A stretch of 47,398 bases of DNA from Tissierellaceae bacterium (GCA_018434075.1 JAHDQA010000021.1:8001-55398), one strand, 5' to 3'. Positions 17,369 through 25,706 are shown, numbered from the stretch's first letter. A program made the numbers and translations. The notes: generated from the letters alone by a model not told the origin.

Positions 17369-19003
17369 TTATTTTTTGCTCAGTTCCTGCTCCATCTCCA
17401 AACCCGACTTGAATCTTATGAGAATCTTCTCCCTTGACATGACCTTGATGCTTTGTATAAGCTGCCTGACAAGCTGGTTGTCAAAATTTGATAATTTGCA
17501 TTCTGCGGCGTTCAGGAACTTCTTCATATCCTCGATTCTTCGCTGGAAGCTGTCTTGCCTGGCTTGCTGCTCGGTATACTGCGTTTTTATCTTCTGAAGC
17601 TCTTTCAACTCGGCGGAGATTTTGGCATAGTGCTCGTCAAAGTCCGTATTATCCGCTCCACATCTTGCATTTTCCTCTACGAAGCCTATCATCTCATTTT
17701 TCAATTCCGTGATCCGTTCCTCAATTTTTGCTATGTCCATCTGCTTGGCTCGGTTGCCCATCATCAGCTGAATATTAGACTGGAGAGTGTCCACAAAATC
17801 TCCCTTATCCTGTATGAGTGAATTGAAAGCATCCGTTATGGCTCTATGCAAAACATCTTCATCAATGGTCGGAGACTTTTGGCAGTGTTTTTTCCCGTAC
17901 TCCAGCCTGTTTAAGCACCTCCAGACAATCCTTTTCTCGCTGTATGCTGTCCAGGATTCCCGTCTATAAGGCTTGCCGCACTCCCCGCATATCAATAATT
18001 CGGTGAGGGCATATATTGAGCTGTATTTCCCGCTATCGGTTTTGGTTCTTTTTTCAGCACTCTTTTTAATGTTAGCCCGGCGTGCTTTTTCTTCCTGTAT
18101 CCGGTGAAACAAGTCTTTGGAAATGATGGCCGGATGGCTGTCCTCCACATAATACTGCGGGACAATTCCATTGTTTTTAACTCTTTTCTTTGTGAGGTAG
18201 TCTACAGTGTAGCTTTTTTGCAGCAAGGCATCTCCCATGTACTTCTCATTGGAGAGCATGTTGTTGATGGTAGTTGTAGACCATTGATTTCTTCCGGTAA
18301 CGGTTTTAATGCCGTTTTCCTCCAGGTACTTTTTTATTTGTGCGATGCTTAGACCCTCTAAATACAGCCTGAAAATCAGCCTTACAATTTCTGCTTCTTC
18401 GGGTACAATCACCAGCTCTCCGGCCTCATTCTTTGTATAACCTAAAAACTTGTTGTGATTGACCATAACCTGTCCTTTTTCGAACCGGCGGACCACACCC
18501 CACCTTGTGTTGGTGCTTAAGGAACGGCTTTCTTCCTGGGCAAGGCTTCCGAGGATGGTGATTAGAAATTCTCCGGTGCTGTCCAGGGTGTTGACGTTTT
18601 CTTTCTCAAAAAACACTCCGATGTTTTTTTCTTTCAGTTTCCGTATGTATTGAATGCAGTCAAGGGTGTTTCGTGCAAAACGGCTGATGGATTTTGTCAG
18701 CACCAGGTCAATCTTGCCTGCCATGCAGTCTTCAATCAATTTATTGAAGCCTGTCCTGTTTTTTGTGCTGGTGCCGGATATGCCCTCATCGGCATAGATG
18801 CCTGCAAACTTCCAGCCTGGGTTTTTCATAATCTCCATCGTGTAATAATCCACCTGTGCTTGGTAGCTGGACTGCTGTTCCTCCAGCTCCGTGCTGACCC
18901 GGCAGTAAGCGGCCACTCTCAGTTTTTTTATCTTTGCTTTTTCCTTAAAATCATAAATCGGATTTGCAGGGATTACCGATACTGTTCTTTGTCCCATCGC
19001 CAT
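17369..19003 (-). CDS. Large serine recombinase C (third of three)
   Basis: 544 aa. The N-terminal resolvase domain has the catalytic serine in AYCRVSTE, then GISGTSTKNRTGF and KSISRFARNTLD. The recombinase domain follows (FLGYTKNEAGELVIVPEEAE and later), then a zinc ribbon (CGECG...C...C) and a C-terminal coiled coil. Such enzymes integrate and excise clostridial mobile elements. ATG at 19003 follows AAAGGAGGAAAAGCC and overlaps the preceding recombinase gene by 53 bases. It is the last gene before the terminator at 17317. All catalytic residues are present. Confidence 0.93.
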   Translation of the reverse strand: MAMGQRTVSVIPANPIYDFKEKAKIKKLRVAAYCRVSTELEEQQSSYQAQVDYYTMEIMKNPGWKFAGIYADEGISGTSTKNRTGFNKLIEDCMAGKIDLVLTKSISRFARNTLDCIQYIRKLKEKNIGVFFEKENVNTLDSTGEFLITILGSLAQEESRSLSTNTRWGVVRRFEKGQVMVNHNKFLGYTKNEAGELVIVPEEAEIVRLIFRLYLEGLSIAQIKKYLEENGIKTVTGRNQWSTTTINNMLSNEKYMGDALLQKSYTVDYLTKKRVKNNGIVPQYYVEDSHPAIISKDLFHRIQEEKARRANIKKSAEKRTKTDSGKYSSIYALTELLICGECGKPYRRESWTAYSEKRIVWRCLNRLEYGKKHCQKSPTIDEDVLHRAITDAFNSLIQDKGDFVDTLQSNIQLMMGNRAKQMDIAKIEERITELKNEMIGFVEENARCGADNTDFDEHYAKISAELKELQKIKTQYTEQQARQDSFQRRIEDMKKFLNAAECKLSNFDNQLVRQLIQSIKVMSREKILIRFKSGLEMEQELSKK

Positions 19004-19931
19004 GGGCTTTTCCTCCTTTTCCCCGTAGTTTATATGATGTGCTCAACATCACTCCGTTGATCAGTTCAAACCGGAGCTGCCCGGTGATTTCCACCGTAAT
19101 GCTTTTGATGGTTGCTTTGAATAAAGCCTCATCAAATGCTTTAATGGGCTTGAAGCTCTCAAGCACCGCTTTCAATTTCCTGGTTTTATATTCAAAGTCA
19201 TCTGCCTGGGAGATTCGATATTGTTCTATAGCCCTTTTAAACAACAGCTGTGCCATTTCCGACGGTTCCAAGCCGTTTTGATCGAATCCGTTGGATATTT
19301 GCAATTTTATCTTTCTTAATTCAACACTCTCAGTCACAGCATTAACTGCTGGACGCTTTTCTATCATTTCAGGGTTCTCCATCACCCGGTTGATGATCTG
19401 TATAAAGGCAGCTTCAAGCTGCTTGTCATCAACCACGCCGCTTTTGCAGCAGACCCTGTTGTCAACGATATACCGTTTGCATTTCCAGTTGCATTTCTTG
19501 TTCCTGTCATGATGTTCGGTGTACCTTTTGAAAACACTCCCGCATTCCCCGCATATCAACCTGCCGCTGAAGGGGTAAGTGCTGGCGATGCCGTTAGCAT
19601 AGTAATTGACATTCCTGCCAAGCCGGGCGTTCTTTTCTTCCCTGATCTTATTTGCAGCATTGAACACTTCCTCCGAGATAATGGAAGGATAGAAGTCGTT
19701 TCCGGTGTATTTACAGTTGCTCAAAATTTTTCCGATGGAGCCATGATTCCAGGAGGGCTTTCCGTTGGCATTGGAAACCTTCATTTCCGTCAGGTCCTTT
19801 GCCATCTGATTCAAGGATATACCCGATATAAAATTATTGAACATTTTTCTGACCAGGTCTGCCTTTTCCGGTTCGATGGTTACAGCTCCGTCTATGATTT
19901 TATAGCCAAAGGGCGTATGTCTTTGCGCCAT
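18951..19931 (-). CDS. Recombinase-like protein lacking the catalytic domain
   Basis: 326 aa. It starts directly in the recombinase (DNA-binding) domain, RHTPFGYKIIDGAVTIEPEK, then has the zinc ribbon LICGECGSVFKRY...C...C and a C-terminal helical region. There is no resolvase domain and no catalytic serine. It is not a truncated relic: the ATG follows the stop codon of the upstream recombinase immediately and both flanking genes are intact. It probably acts as a DNA-binding partner or directionality subunit for the two active recombinases; that role is inferred. Confidence 0.85.
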   Translation of the reverse strand: MAQRHTPFGYKIIDGAVTIEPEKADLVRKMFNNFISGISLNQMAKDLTEMKVSNANGKPSWNHGSIGKILSNCKYTGNDFYPSIISEEVFNAANKIREEKNARLGRNVNYYANGIASTYPFSGRLICGECGSVFKRYTEHHDRNKKCNWKCKRYIVDNRVCCKSGVVDDKQLEAAFIQIINRVMENPEMIEKRPAVNAVTESVELRKIKLQISNGFDQNGLEPSEMAQLLFKRAIEQYRISQADDFEYKTRKLKAVLESFKPIKAFDEALFKATIKSITVEITGQLRFELINGVMLSTSYKLRGKGGKAHGDGTKNSIGNPCKSDL

Positions 19932-21527
19932 TTAGCCCACTTCCTCTCCGATGATTTCCGGAAGCTCCAGTCCGTTGATCAGGCGGAAGGCGATTTCAAG
20001 CTTGGATTTTACAATGATCCTTTCTACCATCAGCGAAAATATGCTTTCATCAAAGCTCTCCATTAAGTCATCCTGCTTTTTGAGGAAAGCAATCAGTTCC
20101 TCCGTTCTGGCAGCCTCGTCGCTAAATCCGTTATATTCAAACAGCTTGTTCCGCTGCTTTTTGGCTTCATTGAGCTGCTTGGTAATCAGATTGCTTTGCT
20201 CCATAAAAAGAACAGAGTCAAGATACCCTTTCGACCTCAGTCTACTTAATACATGACTCTGTTCCGTAAGTTCCGTTATTCTTTTATTGATTTCCCTGAC
20301 CTGGGATTCATGTTCCCTGCTGCAGTGAAGCTTTTTCATATCCTCGGCCAGGGGGGTTAATATTTTGTCATGATTGCTTTTCAGCTTATTATAGAGATTG
20401 ATGAATGCAGCTTTGATGTGATTGTCCTTGACAGCTGTCATGCTGCATTTCGCCCGATTCATGATATGCTTGGTGCAGCACCACTGCACGGTTTCATAAG
20501 GTTTGCCTTTGAATATGATTTGCCTTTTAAAATTACTCCCGCATTCACCGCATTGGATTTTGCTGCTGAAGGGGTACCGTTGGTTGTATTTCCGGGTGTC
20601 TGTATCCACCATGGCTTTTTCAATTTTTCGCTGCTCCATAATCTCCCTGACTCGTTCAGCCTGCTCTTTTGAAATAATGGGTTCATGGTCGTTGGCGATG
20701 TAGTAGCACTGTTTTTGTCCCCGGTTCCGCTTTCGTTGGAAGGGCAATGTGTCGGTGGTAAAGGTTTTCTGAAGGAGCATGTCGCCGTAATATTTTTCAT
20801 TCATGAGTATTTCCTTAACCACATTTTCTCCCCAGGCTTCCGCCCCTTTTCTTGTTGGAACTCCTTCTTCCGTAAGCTCCTTTGCGATGACATACGTTCC
20901 TTTTCCATTCAGGTAATCGGTGTAAATTCTTCGGACAATAGCGGCTTCTTCTTCATTGATGACGATTCCTCCGTCCTTACCCTTCATATAGCCGTAGGGA
21001 AGGTAGGAAGGCTTCCATTCGCCTTTCATGAACCTTTTTTGTATCGCCCACCGGTTATTTTTGGAGGTAGAAATGGATTCCTCCTGGGCAATGGAGCTTA
21101 AAACCGTCATCAGAAGCTCGCTTTCAGCAGACAGGGTGTTGATGTTTTCTTTCTCAAAGAAGACTGCAATCCCCAGCGCTTTCAACTTTCTCACCGTCTC
21201 AATGCAGTCGGCGGTGTTTCTTGCAAATCTGGATATGGACTTGGTAATGACCATGTCCACCTTTTTGGCTTTACAGTCAGCAATGAGCCTTAGAAACTCA
21301 TCCCGCTTGTCCTTGGCGGTGCCACTGATGCCTTCGTCCGCATAAATTCCGGCAAAAGTCCAAGCATCGTTGTTTTCTATCAGCCGGGTGTAGTACTCCA
21401 CCTGTGCTGAAAAGGATTGCAGCTGCCCTGTATGGTCTGAGCTGACCCGGCAGTAGGCACACACCCGCAGTTTCGGAGCTTCTGCTTCCATACGATGGAT
21501 GGGCTTGATGACTTTTACCTTTGCCAT
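19932..21527 (-). CDS. Large serine recombinase A (first of three)
   Basis: 531 aa. The catalytic resolvase domain has RVCAYCRVSSDHT (nucleophilic serine), GISGTAKDKRDEF and KSISRFARNTADC. The recombinase domain begins near LPYGYMKGKDGGIVINEEEA. A zinc ribbon (CGECGSNFKRQ...C...C) and a coiled coil with EITEL-type repeats follow. Strong ribosome-binding site (AAAGGAGGAAGCGT). It heads a three-gene recombinase operon preceded by a SHOCT-like small protein. Confidence 0.93.
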   Translation of the reverse strand: MAKVKVIKPIHRMEAEAPKLRVCAYCRVSSDHTGQLQSFSAQVEYYTRLIENNDAWTFAGIYADEGISGTAKDKRDEFLRLIADCKAKKVDMVITKSISRFARNTADCIETVRKLKALGIAVFFEKENINTLSAESELLMTVLSSIAQEESISTSKNNRWAIQKRFMKGEWKPSYLPYGYMKGKDGGIVINEEEAAIVRRIYTDYLNGKGTYVIAKELTEEGVPTRKGAEAWGENVVKEILMNEKYYGDMLLQKTFTTDTLPFQRKRNRGQKQCYYIANDHEPIISKEQAERVREIMEQRKIEKAMVDTDTRKYNQRYPFSSKIQCGECGSNFKRQIIFKGKPYETVQWCCTKHIMNRAKCSMTAVKDNHIKAAFINLYNKLKSNHDKILTPLAEDMKKLHCSREHESQVREINKRITELTEQSHVLSRLRSKGYLDSVLFMEQSNLITKQLNEAKKQRNKLFEYNGFSDEAARTEELIAFLKKQDDLMESFDESIFSLMVERIIVKSKLEIAFRLINGLELPEIIGEEVG

Positions 21528-21610
21528 ACGCTTCCTCCTTTCACTTTTCAGTACATGATGCTTTATCAGCTACACACAGTACCACACAAATCCAGCCATA
21601 TCAAGTTTTT

Positions 21611-21772
21611 TTACACATATACCTCCGCCAGGGTTGGAGTGAATGAATTCCGATTTAATCTGTCAATTTCTTTCAATTCAGAAAGAGTAATAAGCCCTTT
21701 TTCAAGCATGCTGTTTAGCAGCGAAAGCGCTATTTTGTACTTGATTTCATTAGTTATTTGAGTTTGTGACAT
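21611..21772 (-). CDS. Small SHOCT-like protein upstream of recombinases
   Basis: 53 aa beginning MSQTQITNEIKYKIALSLLN, with the helical segment MLEKGLITLSELKEIDRLN that resembles a SHOCT-type short C-terminal oligomerisation motif. ATG at 21772 follows AAAGGGGGATTTAACC; the longer start at 21808 includes that site. It lies 83 bases upstream of recombinase A on the same strand. Small proteins of this type commonly accompany clostridial recombinase operons; the function is unknown, and control of recombination is a guess. Confidence 0.8.
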   Translation of the reverse strand: MSQTQITNEIKYKIALSLLNSMLEKGLITLSELKEIDRLNRNSFTPTLAEVYV

Positions 21773-21890
21773 GGTTAAATCCCCCTTTACATTTTGCTTT
21801 AATACCACAATGATGCAGCGGATTTGAGTTCCGCTGCATAGTTTCTGATATCAAAGCGGTTAATCTTGTTATCAATCTTCATCCTGTGCT

Positions 21891-22110
21891 CTATTTGCCA
21901 CTGCTTCCCAAGCACCGGGGTAACAGCTCAAACTGCCTGTGGTCAGCAGGCATCACAGGAATTCCACCTCCCCGAGAACCTCCGGGCTGCACTCTGGGAC
22001 TCAACCTCAACTATGCAGGAGTATCATTGTAGGCTGTTCAGGTCCTGGCGAAACAATCCACCACAGATTGTTTATGGTCAAACATTTATCGCTCATAGCC
22101 TTTGATGCCA
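21891..22110 (-). ncRNA. Structured leader with mini-ORF (module A)
   Basis: The minus strand contains in order GCGATAAAT, the stem-loop AACAATC/GATTGTT (22052-22072), AATGATACT and GGAGGTGGAATTCCT. A mini-ORF of 21 codons follows, GTG at 21956 to TAG at 21891 (MMPADHRQFELLPRCLG...). The same order recurs at 43850-44015 with a stem of different bases. It lies between the terminator of the sigma-like gene and the SHOCT/recombinase operon. It is probably a regulatory leader controlling recombinase expression; the leader-peptide reading is uncertain. Confidence 0.5.
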
Positions 22111-22284
22111 TCGGTTTGACGGGCAAAATGCCCGCAGGCTGTCTTGGCGTGTTTACCAATGTCGCTTTCCGTTTCAGCGGCTGAACGGCTAACGTATTTG
22201 AGCCGCTGGATATGGGGCCGGTTATAAGACTCGCAAGCGAGCCTTTGCCGGTAATTTTTCAAAGAGCAATAAGGGATAAAAAAT

Positions 22285-22320
22285 ACCCCTTCACTTTTTA
22301 AGCCGAAAAAATGAAGGGGT
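22285..22320 (-). terminator. Terminator after the sigma-like gene (module A)
   Basis: ACCCCTTCA pairs with TGAAGGGGT, followed on the minus strand by ATTTTTTATCCC. It lies 16 bases past the stop codon of the sigma-like gene and just before the structured leader. Confidence 0.85.
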
Positions 22321-22335
22321 GGACGAAACAAATTT

Positions 22336-22740
22336 TTATTTTTCAATAATTTTTTTAAGTTTGCTGATAATGCTGTTTTTGCGAGACTGCAAAGTTGTTC
22401 TTGGCAGCTTCATTGAATCTGCAAGCTCTCTTTCGCTTTTGCCATTAAAGAACAGTTCGTTAATTATTAACCGCTCATGCTCTGTCAATTCTTCAAGCGC
22501 CAGCATTAATTTCTCAAGCATGATTTTTTCAATAATAACGTCTTCAACAAGAAGTTGCTGATCACACATTTTCTGCTCAATAGGATAGTCCAGTTCGACT
22601 AGCTGGTCATAAGAAAGATTGTTCTTTATGCTGATTTCCTCTATGTACCTTTCACGTCTTTTCATCTTGTAATAGGCGGTATATATTTCCTTGTTTACAG
22701 TAACAATTTCATTTTTCACTCTTATTTTGTATTCTTTCAT
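22336..22740 (-). CDS. Sigma-70-like transposon regulator (module A)
   Basis: 134 aa. It carries an N-terminal segment (EIYTAYYKMKRRERYIEE) and a C-terminal sigma region-4-like helix-turn-helix: LEELTEHERLIINELFFNGKS, then ERELADSMKLPRTTLQSRKN. Proteins of this kind sit in the control modules of Tn916/Tn1549-like elements. ATG at 22740 follows CGGAGGGAAGGAAAG; an in-frame ATG at 22908 would translate through a 24-bp hairpin and is rejected. The same domain plan recurs at 44281-44691. Whether it is a true sigma factor or an activator is not shown. Confidence 0.85.
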   Translation of the reverse strand: MKEYKIRVKNEIVTVNKEIYTAYYKMKRRERYIEEISIKNNLSYDQLVELDYPIEQKMCDQQLLVEDVIIEKIMLEKLMLALEELTEHERLIINELFFNGKSERELADSMKLPRTTLQSRKNSIISKLKKIIEK

Positions 22741-22847
22741 CTTTCCTTCCCTCCGTTTTGCTTTGTTTGCGGGCCTTAGCAAAACAGAGGAAATCAAGGA
22801 TACCGGATGTAGTACCAAAACAAACGCTTCACGGATGTCCCCTTTCC

Positions 22848-22899
22848 GGCAGCAAAAAAAGGGCCGCACGGTTTTCCGTACGACCCTTTTTTTGCTGCC
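22848..22899. terminator. Long hairpin, probable bidirectional terminator
   Basis: GGCAGCAAAAAAAGGGCCG and the bases after it pair with their complement ending in TTTTTTTGCTGCC. This gives 24 base pairs with a single G-T type exception and a TTTT loop. A- and T-tracts flank the G/C core on both arms, so it can terminate in either direction. It lies 108 bases upstream of the sigma-like gene. Confidence 0.75.
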
Positions 22900-22933
22900 T
22901 ATGTGCAATTTAGGACGGGTTTCGGGGCATAAA

Positions 22934-22977
22934 AAAAACCTCGACTCATGGCTGTATAAGCCTGAATCGATGGTTTT
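22934..22977 (-). terminator. Terminator after the ArpU/RinA-like gene
   Basis: An imperfect hairpin (AAACC..TCGA...GGCT with AGCC...TCGA..GGTTT) is followed on the minus strand by TTTTTTTTATG. It lies about 85 bases past the stop codon of the gene at 23062-23607. The rest of 22741-23061 carries no gene. Confidence 0.6.
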
Positions 22978-23061
22978 AAAGTATGCAGTTACCCATCATA
23001 ATTATCGTAACATCCTCGCAGTTCGTATTCAGTACTTGTTATGTAGGTATTTTGTCTTTTA

Positions 23062-23607
23062 TCAGTTCGTATTTAGTTCACATTCCGTTTGCCATATATC
23101 CCTTAGAGCAGGTATCACATATCCCCATATGGCAAGGCCCATTAAATTTATAGCTTCCTTTTTTCTTTTATAAAAGGTTGTCCTCTCACAATTGAGAGAT
23201 TCAATAATTTCCTTTTCCGAATACCTGTATTTTACAATGTACTGCTTGTAAAGGATATTGAAATACAAATCCCCATAATCAGGATAATTCTTTATTTTTA
23301 ACAATGCCTTGTCCACAATTTCAATAAGCCACTTGCTTTTCAATAATGAGCACAGTTTTTCTTCAAGGTCTTTCTTATTGATATTGGGGTCATAATCATC
23401 CAGGTAATCCAAGGCTTCAGCCAGACGATTGCCTCCCATGGCATAATACTCTGCCTCAATCTCGCATACCCTGTCTTCAATACACCAAACCACATCCCGG
23501 TATATTTTCAGCAACAATTTTGTTTTATGATATACCCGCTCTTCATCAATGTGCATGGAAGCTAATCCTCGTTTCAACACAGCTAACGCCATTTTTTCAG
23601 AACTCAT
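23062..23607 (-). CDS. ArpU/RinA-like helix-turn-helix protein
   Basis: 181 aa. The N-terminal two thirds are helical (KLLLKIYRDVVWCIEDRVCE, GGNRLAEALDYLDDYDPNIN). The C-terminal part has a sigma-4-like helix-turn-helix (YRYSEKEIIESLNCERTTFY, KRKKEAINLMGLAIWG) similar to phage late regulators of the ArpU/RinA type. The assignment is by pattern, not by full match. It is transcribed leftward from the divergent promoter region shared with the XRE repressor and is probably the first gene repressed by it. Confidence 0.65.
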   Translation of the reverse strand: MSSEKMALAVLKRGLASMHIDEERVYHKTKLLLKIYRDVVWCIEDRVCEIEAEYYAMGGNRLAEALDYLDDYDPNINKKDLEEKLCSLLKSKWLIEIVDKALLKIKNYPDYGDLYFNILYKQYIVKYRYSEKEIIESLNCERTTFYKRKKEAINLMGLAIWGYVIPALRDIWQTECELNTN

Positions 23608-23632
23608 CTGTTTTCACCTCTTTTCAAAATTA

Positions 23633-23721
23633 TTGACATATTTTTTGTTCTCTTGTATTATAATATGTGAACAATATTTTTGTCAATAAATTTGTTCTCT
23701 TAATGTATAATGAGTGAACAA
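23633..23721. promoter_or_regulatory. Divergent promoters with two matching operators
   Basis: TTGTTC-N18-GAACAA occurs twice (23645-23674 and 23692-23721) with the same spacing, 47 bases apart. A plus-strand promoter TTGACA (23633)-17-TATTAT (23656) overlaps operator 1. A minus-strand promoter TTGACA (complement of 23681-23686)-18-TATAAT (complement of 23657-23662) overlaps it as well. A third TATAAT (23706-23711) lies within operator 2. This layout fits a repressor switch controlled by the XRE protein at 23756. Confidence 0.8.
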
Positions 23722-23755
23722 TATAGCCAAAATATTACCGGAGGTGTTTTTTCAG

Positions 23756-24205
23756 ATGCAGTTTGGCGAAAAAATTAGATTATTACGCAAAAGGGCAGGC
23801 ATTTCTCAGAAGGATTTCGCAGCGCAGCTCGGGATTACAAGACGGGCTTTGGTTTATTATGAAAACGGTCAGCGTTTTCCACGGGAAGCAGGACTAATTG
23901 ATAAAATCGCTGATTTCTTTAACGTATCTTCAGATTTCCTGACAGATGATAGCGAAAGCATCGCAATGACAAAAGAAGAAATATTTTTAGAAGAAGCTAA
24001 AGCAGAAGATAAGTTGAGGGGAAAAAGCGAAGCAAAGAAATTCATTGAAACTACAAAATGTTTATTTGCCGGCGGAGAATTATCAGAAGAAGATAAAGAT
24101 GCGCTTTTTGAGGTATTAACCGAAATATACTTTGACTCAAAGAAAAAAGCCAAAAAGTACGGTGTCCGTAAAAATAAAGGCAGCAAAAATCCGCCAACTG
24201 ATTAG
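23756..24205 (+). CDS. XRE-family repressor of the mobile element
   Basis: 149 aa. N-terminal helix-turn-helix (KIRLLRKRAGISQKDFAAQL, GITRRALVYYENGQRFP) and a charged helical C-terminus (ESIAMTKEEIFLEEAKAEDK and onward). ATG at 23756 follows GGAGGTGTTTTTTCAG; the longer frame from 23714 runs through operator 2. It is divergent from the ArpU-like gene and followed by an ImmA-type protease. This matches the ICEBs1 ImmR/ImmA arrangement, in which the protease destroys the repressor to derepress excision. Confidence 0.9.
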   Translation: MQFGEKIRLLRKRAGISQKDFAAQLGITRRALVYYENGQRFPREAGLIDKIADFFNVSSDFLTDDSESIAMTKEEIFLEEAKAEDKLRGKSEAKKFIETTKCLFAGGELSEEDKDALFEVLTEIYFDSKKKAKKYGVRKNKGSKNPPTD

Positions 24206-24221
24206 CTGCGGGGTGAAAAGT

Positions 24222-24731
24222 ATGGAATTTATTTTAAGAGAAGCCGAAAGGTTGATCCAAAAGCATAAAACCCGAAACCCCTTTGAGATTGCCGATTGTC
24301 TTAATATTAATGTTCTCTACAGGCCGCTCGGCAAGCTTAAAGGGATTTACATATACACAAGGCGGAGCCGATATATCTGCATTAACAATGAATTGGACAG
24401 TCCTGCCAGACGCTTGGTATGTGCTCATGAAATTGGCCATGACCGCTTCCACAGACACTTGGCCATAATGAATCCCCAGGCCCAGGAGCTTATCAGCTAT
24501 GATATGTCATCAAAGCCGGAAAGGGAAGCAAATGTTTTCGCTGCAGAAATTCTCTTGCCTGATGATGAGGTTATTAGACTGATAAATGACGCGGAAATGA
24601 ATTTTTTCAGAGCCGCAAGGGAACTTTATGTACCACCGGAATTAATGGATTTCAAATTTCAGATATTGAAAAACAGGGGCTACAGGCTTGAAGCTCCATT
24701 AAATGCGACAGGAGATTTCCTAAAAAAATAG
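24222..24731 (+). CDS. ImmA/IrrE-family metalloprotease
   Basis: 169 aa. The zinc motif HEIGH lies in RRLVCAHEIGHDRFH (about residues 67-71 of the chosen start), followed by a downstream E in PEREANVFAAEILLPDDEV that supplies the third zinc ligand. ImmA proteases cut the partner XRE repressor on DNA damage or cell signals. ATG at 24222 follows GGGGTGAAAAGT and is 16 bases after the repressor stop; longer in-frame starts overlap that gene. A terminator follows directly. Confidence 0.92.
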   Translation: MEFILREAERLIQKHKTRNPFEIADCLNINVLYRPLGKLKGIYIYTRRSRYICINNELDSPARRLVCAHEIGHDRFHRHLAIMNPQAQELISYDMSSKPEREANVFAAEILLPDDEVIRLINDAEMNFFRAARELYVPPELMDFKFQILKNRGYRLEAPLNATGDFLKK

Positions 24732-24769
24732 CACCCCGGACATCATATATTTTTAAGATGTGCGGGGTG
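24732..24769 (+). terminator. Terminator of the XRE-ImmA operon
   Basis: CACCCCGGACATC pairs with GATGTGCGGGGTG, followed by TTTTTGTTTTT. It begins at the ImmA stop codon. Confidence 0.9.
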
Positions 24770-24917
24770 TTTTTGTTTTTGTTTATACTATTCCAGTCTT
24801 ACATCCTTGTTTCTAATTTTAAGCACAATAAACAATCATTTCATTGCCAATCCTTTATTTATTGCTTCCTGAATGATCTTATGGTAGCAAACGCCCATTG
24901 GATTATTCTCTTTGCAA

Positions 24918-25042
24918 TTAGAATTTTTTGGTATATTTTCCTACTGCTTCGCCTTTATTATTGCAGACAGGGCAAATCCCTTGGTTTGAGCTAAATCCTG
25001 CGAACAGCATCCGCAACTGCACGCATTATTGGTTTTTATCAT
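24918..25042 (-). pseudogene. CopZ-like zinc/iron-sulfur protein, frameshifted remnant
   Basis: The minus strand opens with ATG at 25042 (ribosome-binding site GGGGGA) as MIKTNNACSCGCCSQDLAQT. In the next frame it continues GICPVCNNKGEAVGKYTKKF before TAA at 24918. Read together these match the CSCxCC...CPxCxNKG pattern of CopZ N-terminal zinc-binding domains. Loss of one G in a G-run near AAGGGATTT explains the frame change. The copper-chaperone part after it is absent. No other gene is seen in 24770-25056. Confidence 0.6.
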
Positions 25043-25056
25043 GGTAGCATCCCCCG

Positions 25057-25701
25057 CTACTTTACTTTTTTGATTTTCAAGCATGTCTTTAGCAGATCAT
25101 TCCTAAAGTCAATGTCAAATTCCCTGTAATGCTGGCTTTCTCCCCATTGCCGCATTGATTCATGTTCCGGATGCTTAGGGTCATTCCATGCTTCAAGAAA
25201 TTCTTTGTAACCGCCAAGACCACCTACATCTTCCGGCGGACAAGCGCCCGCGCCTGCAAGTATTATAGGGTAACCAAACTCATAATCTTCAATGGTTTTT
25301 TCCAGTTCAATTTTATGTCTCCAATAATCGCCAAAGTCATAAATGTACTCAAGGGTCTTATATTTTTCCAGATAGTTATCAATTTTGACCGTCTGAGGCT
25401 GTCTAACGGTTGTTTCAATTATCCTGGCTATAATGCCATGAGGGTCTTCCTTTTTTGTTGGCTTTTTGCTTTTGTACTTGGCAGAGTAAAATTTAAATTC
25501 CTCATAGGATTCTTCGTCATTTGTAATTCTGAGTTTCTCCTGCGGAAACTCAAATTCATAAAGATGATAATCCCGCCAACCCATTGAAAATTGTATTGTG
25601 TCATGCAGGCGTCTGAAGGTAACATCCGCCGGGATAACTACCCTTCTCCATATTAGTGGTTCGGAATCAATTAATTCGATTTTTATCTGAAAGGCTTTCA
25701 T
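25057..25701 (-). CDS. Plasmid pRiA4b ORF-3-like protein
   Basis: About 214 aa, matching the pRiA4b ORF-3 family (FQIKIELIDSEPLIWRRVVI, TFRRLHDTIQFSMGWRDYHL, YIYDFGDYWRHKIELE, GACPPEDVGGLGGYKEFL). The family is common in mobile and accessory DNA; its biochemical role is unknown. ATG at 25701 follows AGGTGAAAGTG; GTG at 25710 is the alternative. It overlaps or abuts the zinc-ribbon gene upstream and is the last gene of this accessory run. Confidence 0.9.
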   Translation of the reverse strand: MKAFQIKIELIDSEPLIWRRVVIPADVTFRRLHDTIQFSMGWRDYHLYEFEFPQEKLRITNDEESYEEFKFYSAKYKSKKPTKKEDPHGIIARIIETTVRQPQTVKIDNYLEKYKTLEYIYDFGDYWRHKIELEKTIEDYEFGYPIILAGAGACPPEDVGGLGGYKEFLEAWNDPKHPEHESMRQWGESQHYREFDIDFRNDLLKTCLKIKKVK

Positions 25702-25706
25702 CACTT

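Noticed and set aside
18650..19060. 136-codon plus-strand frame
   Set aside because: Antisense to the resolvase domain of recombinase C; no supporting signals.
20459..20800. 113-codon frame within recombinase A
   Set aside because: Alternative frame of an intact recombinase whose zinc ribbon is encoded there; no start signals.
22086..22346. 86-codon minus-strand frame between sigma-like gene and recombinases
   Set aside because: It runs across the terminator at 22285-22320 and the structured leader, has no ribosome-binding site and resembles no family; the counterpart interval in the other module has no such frame.
24758..24994. 78-codon plus-strand frame after ImmA
   Set aside because: It starts inside the terminator stem and overlaps the CopZ-like remnant on the other strand; composition looks non-coding.
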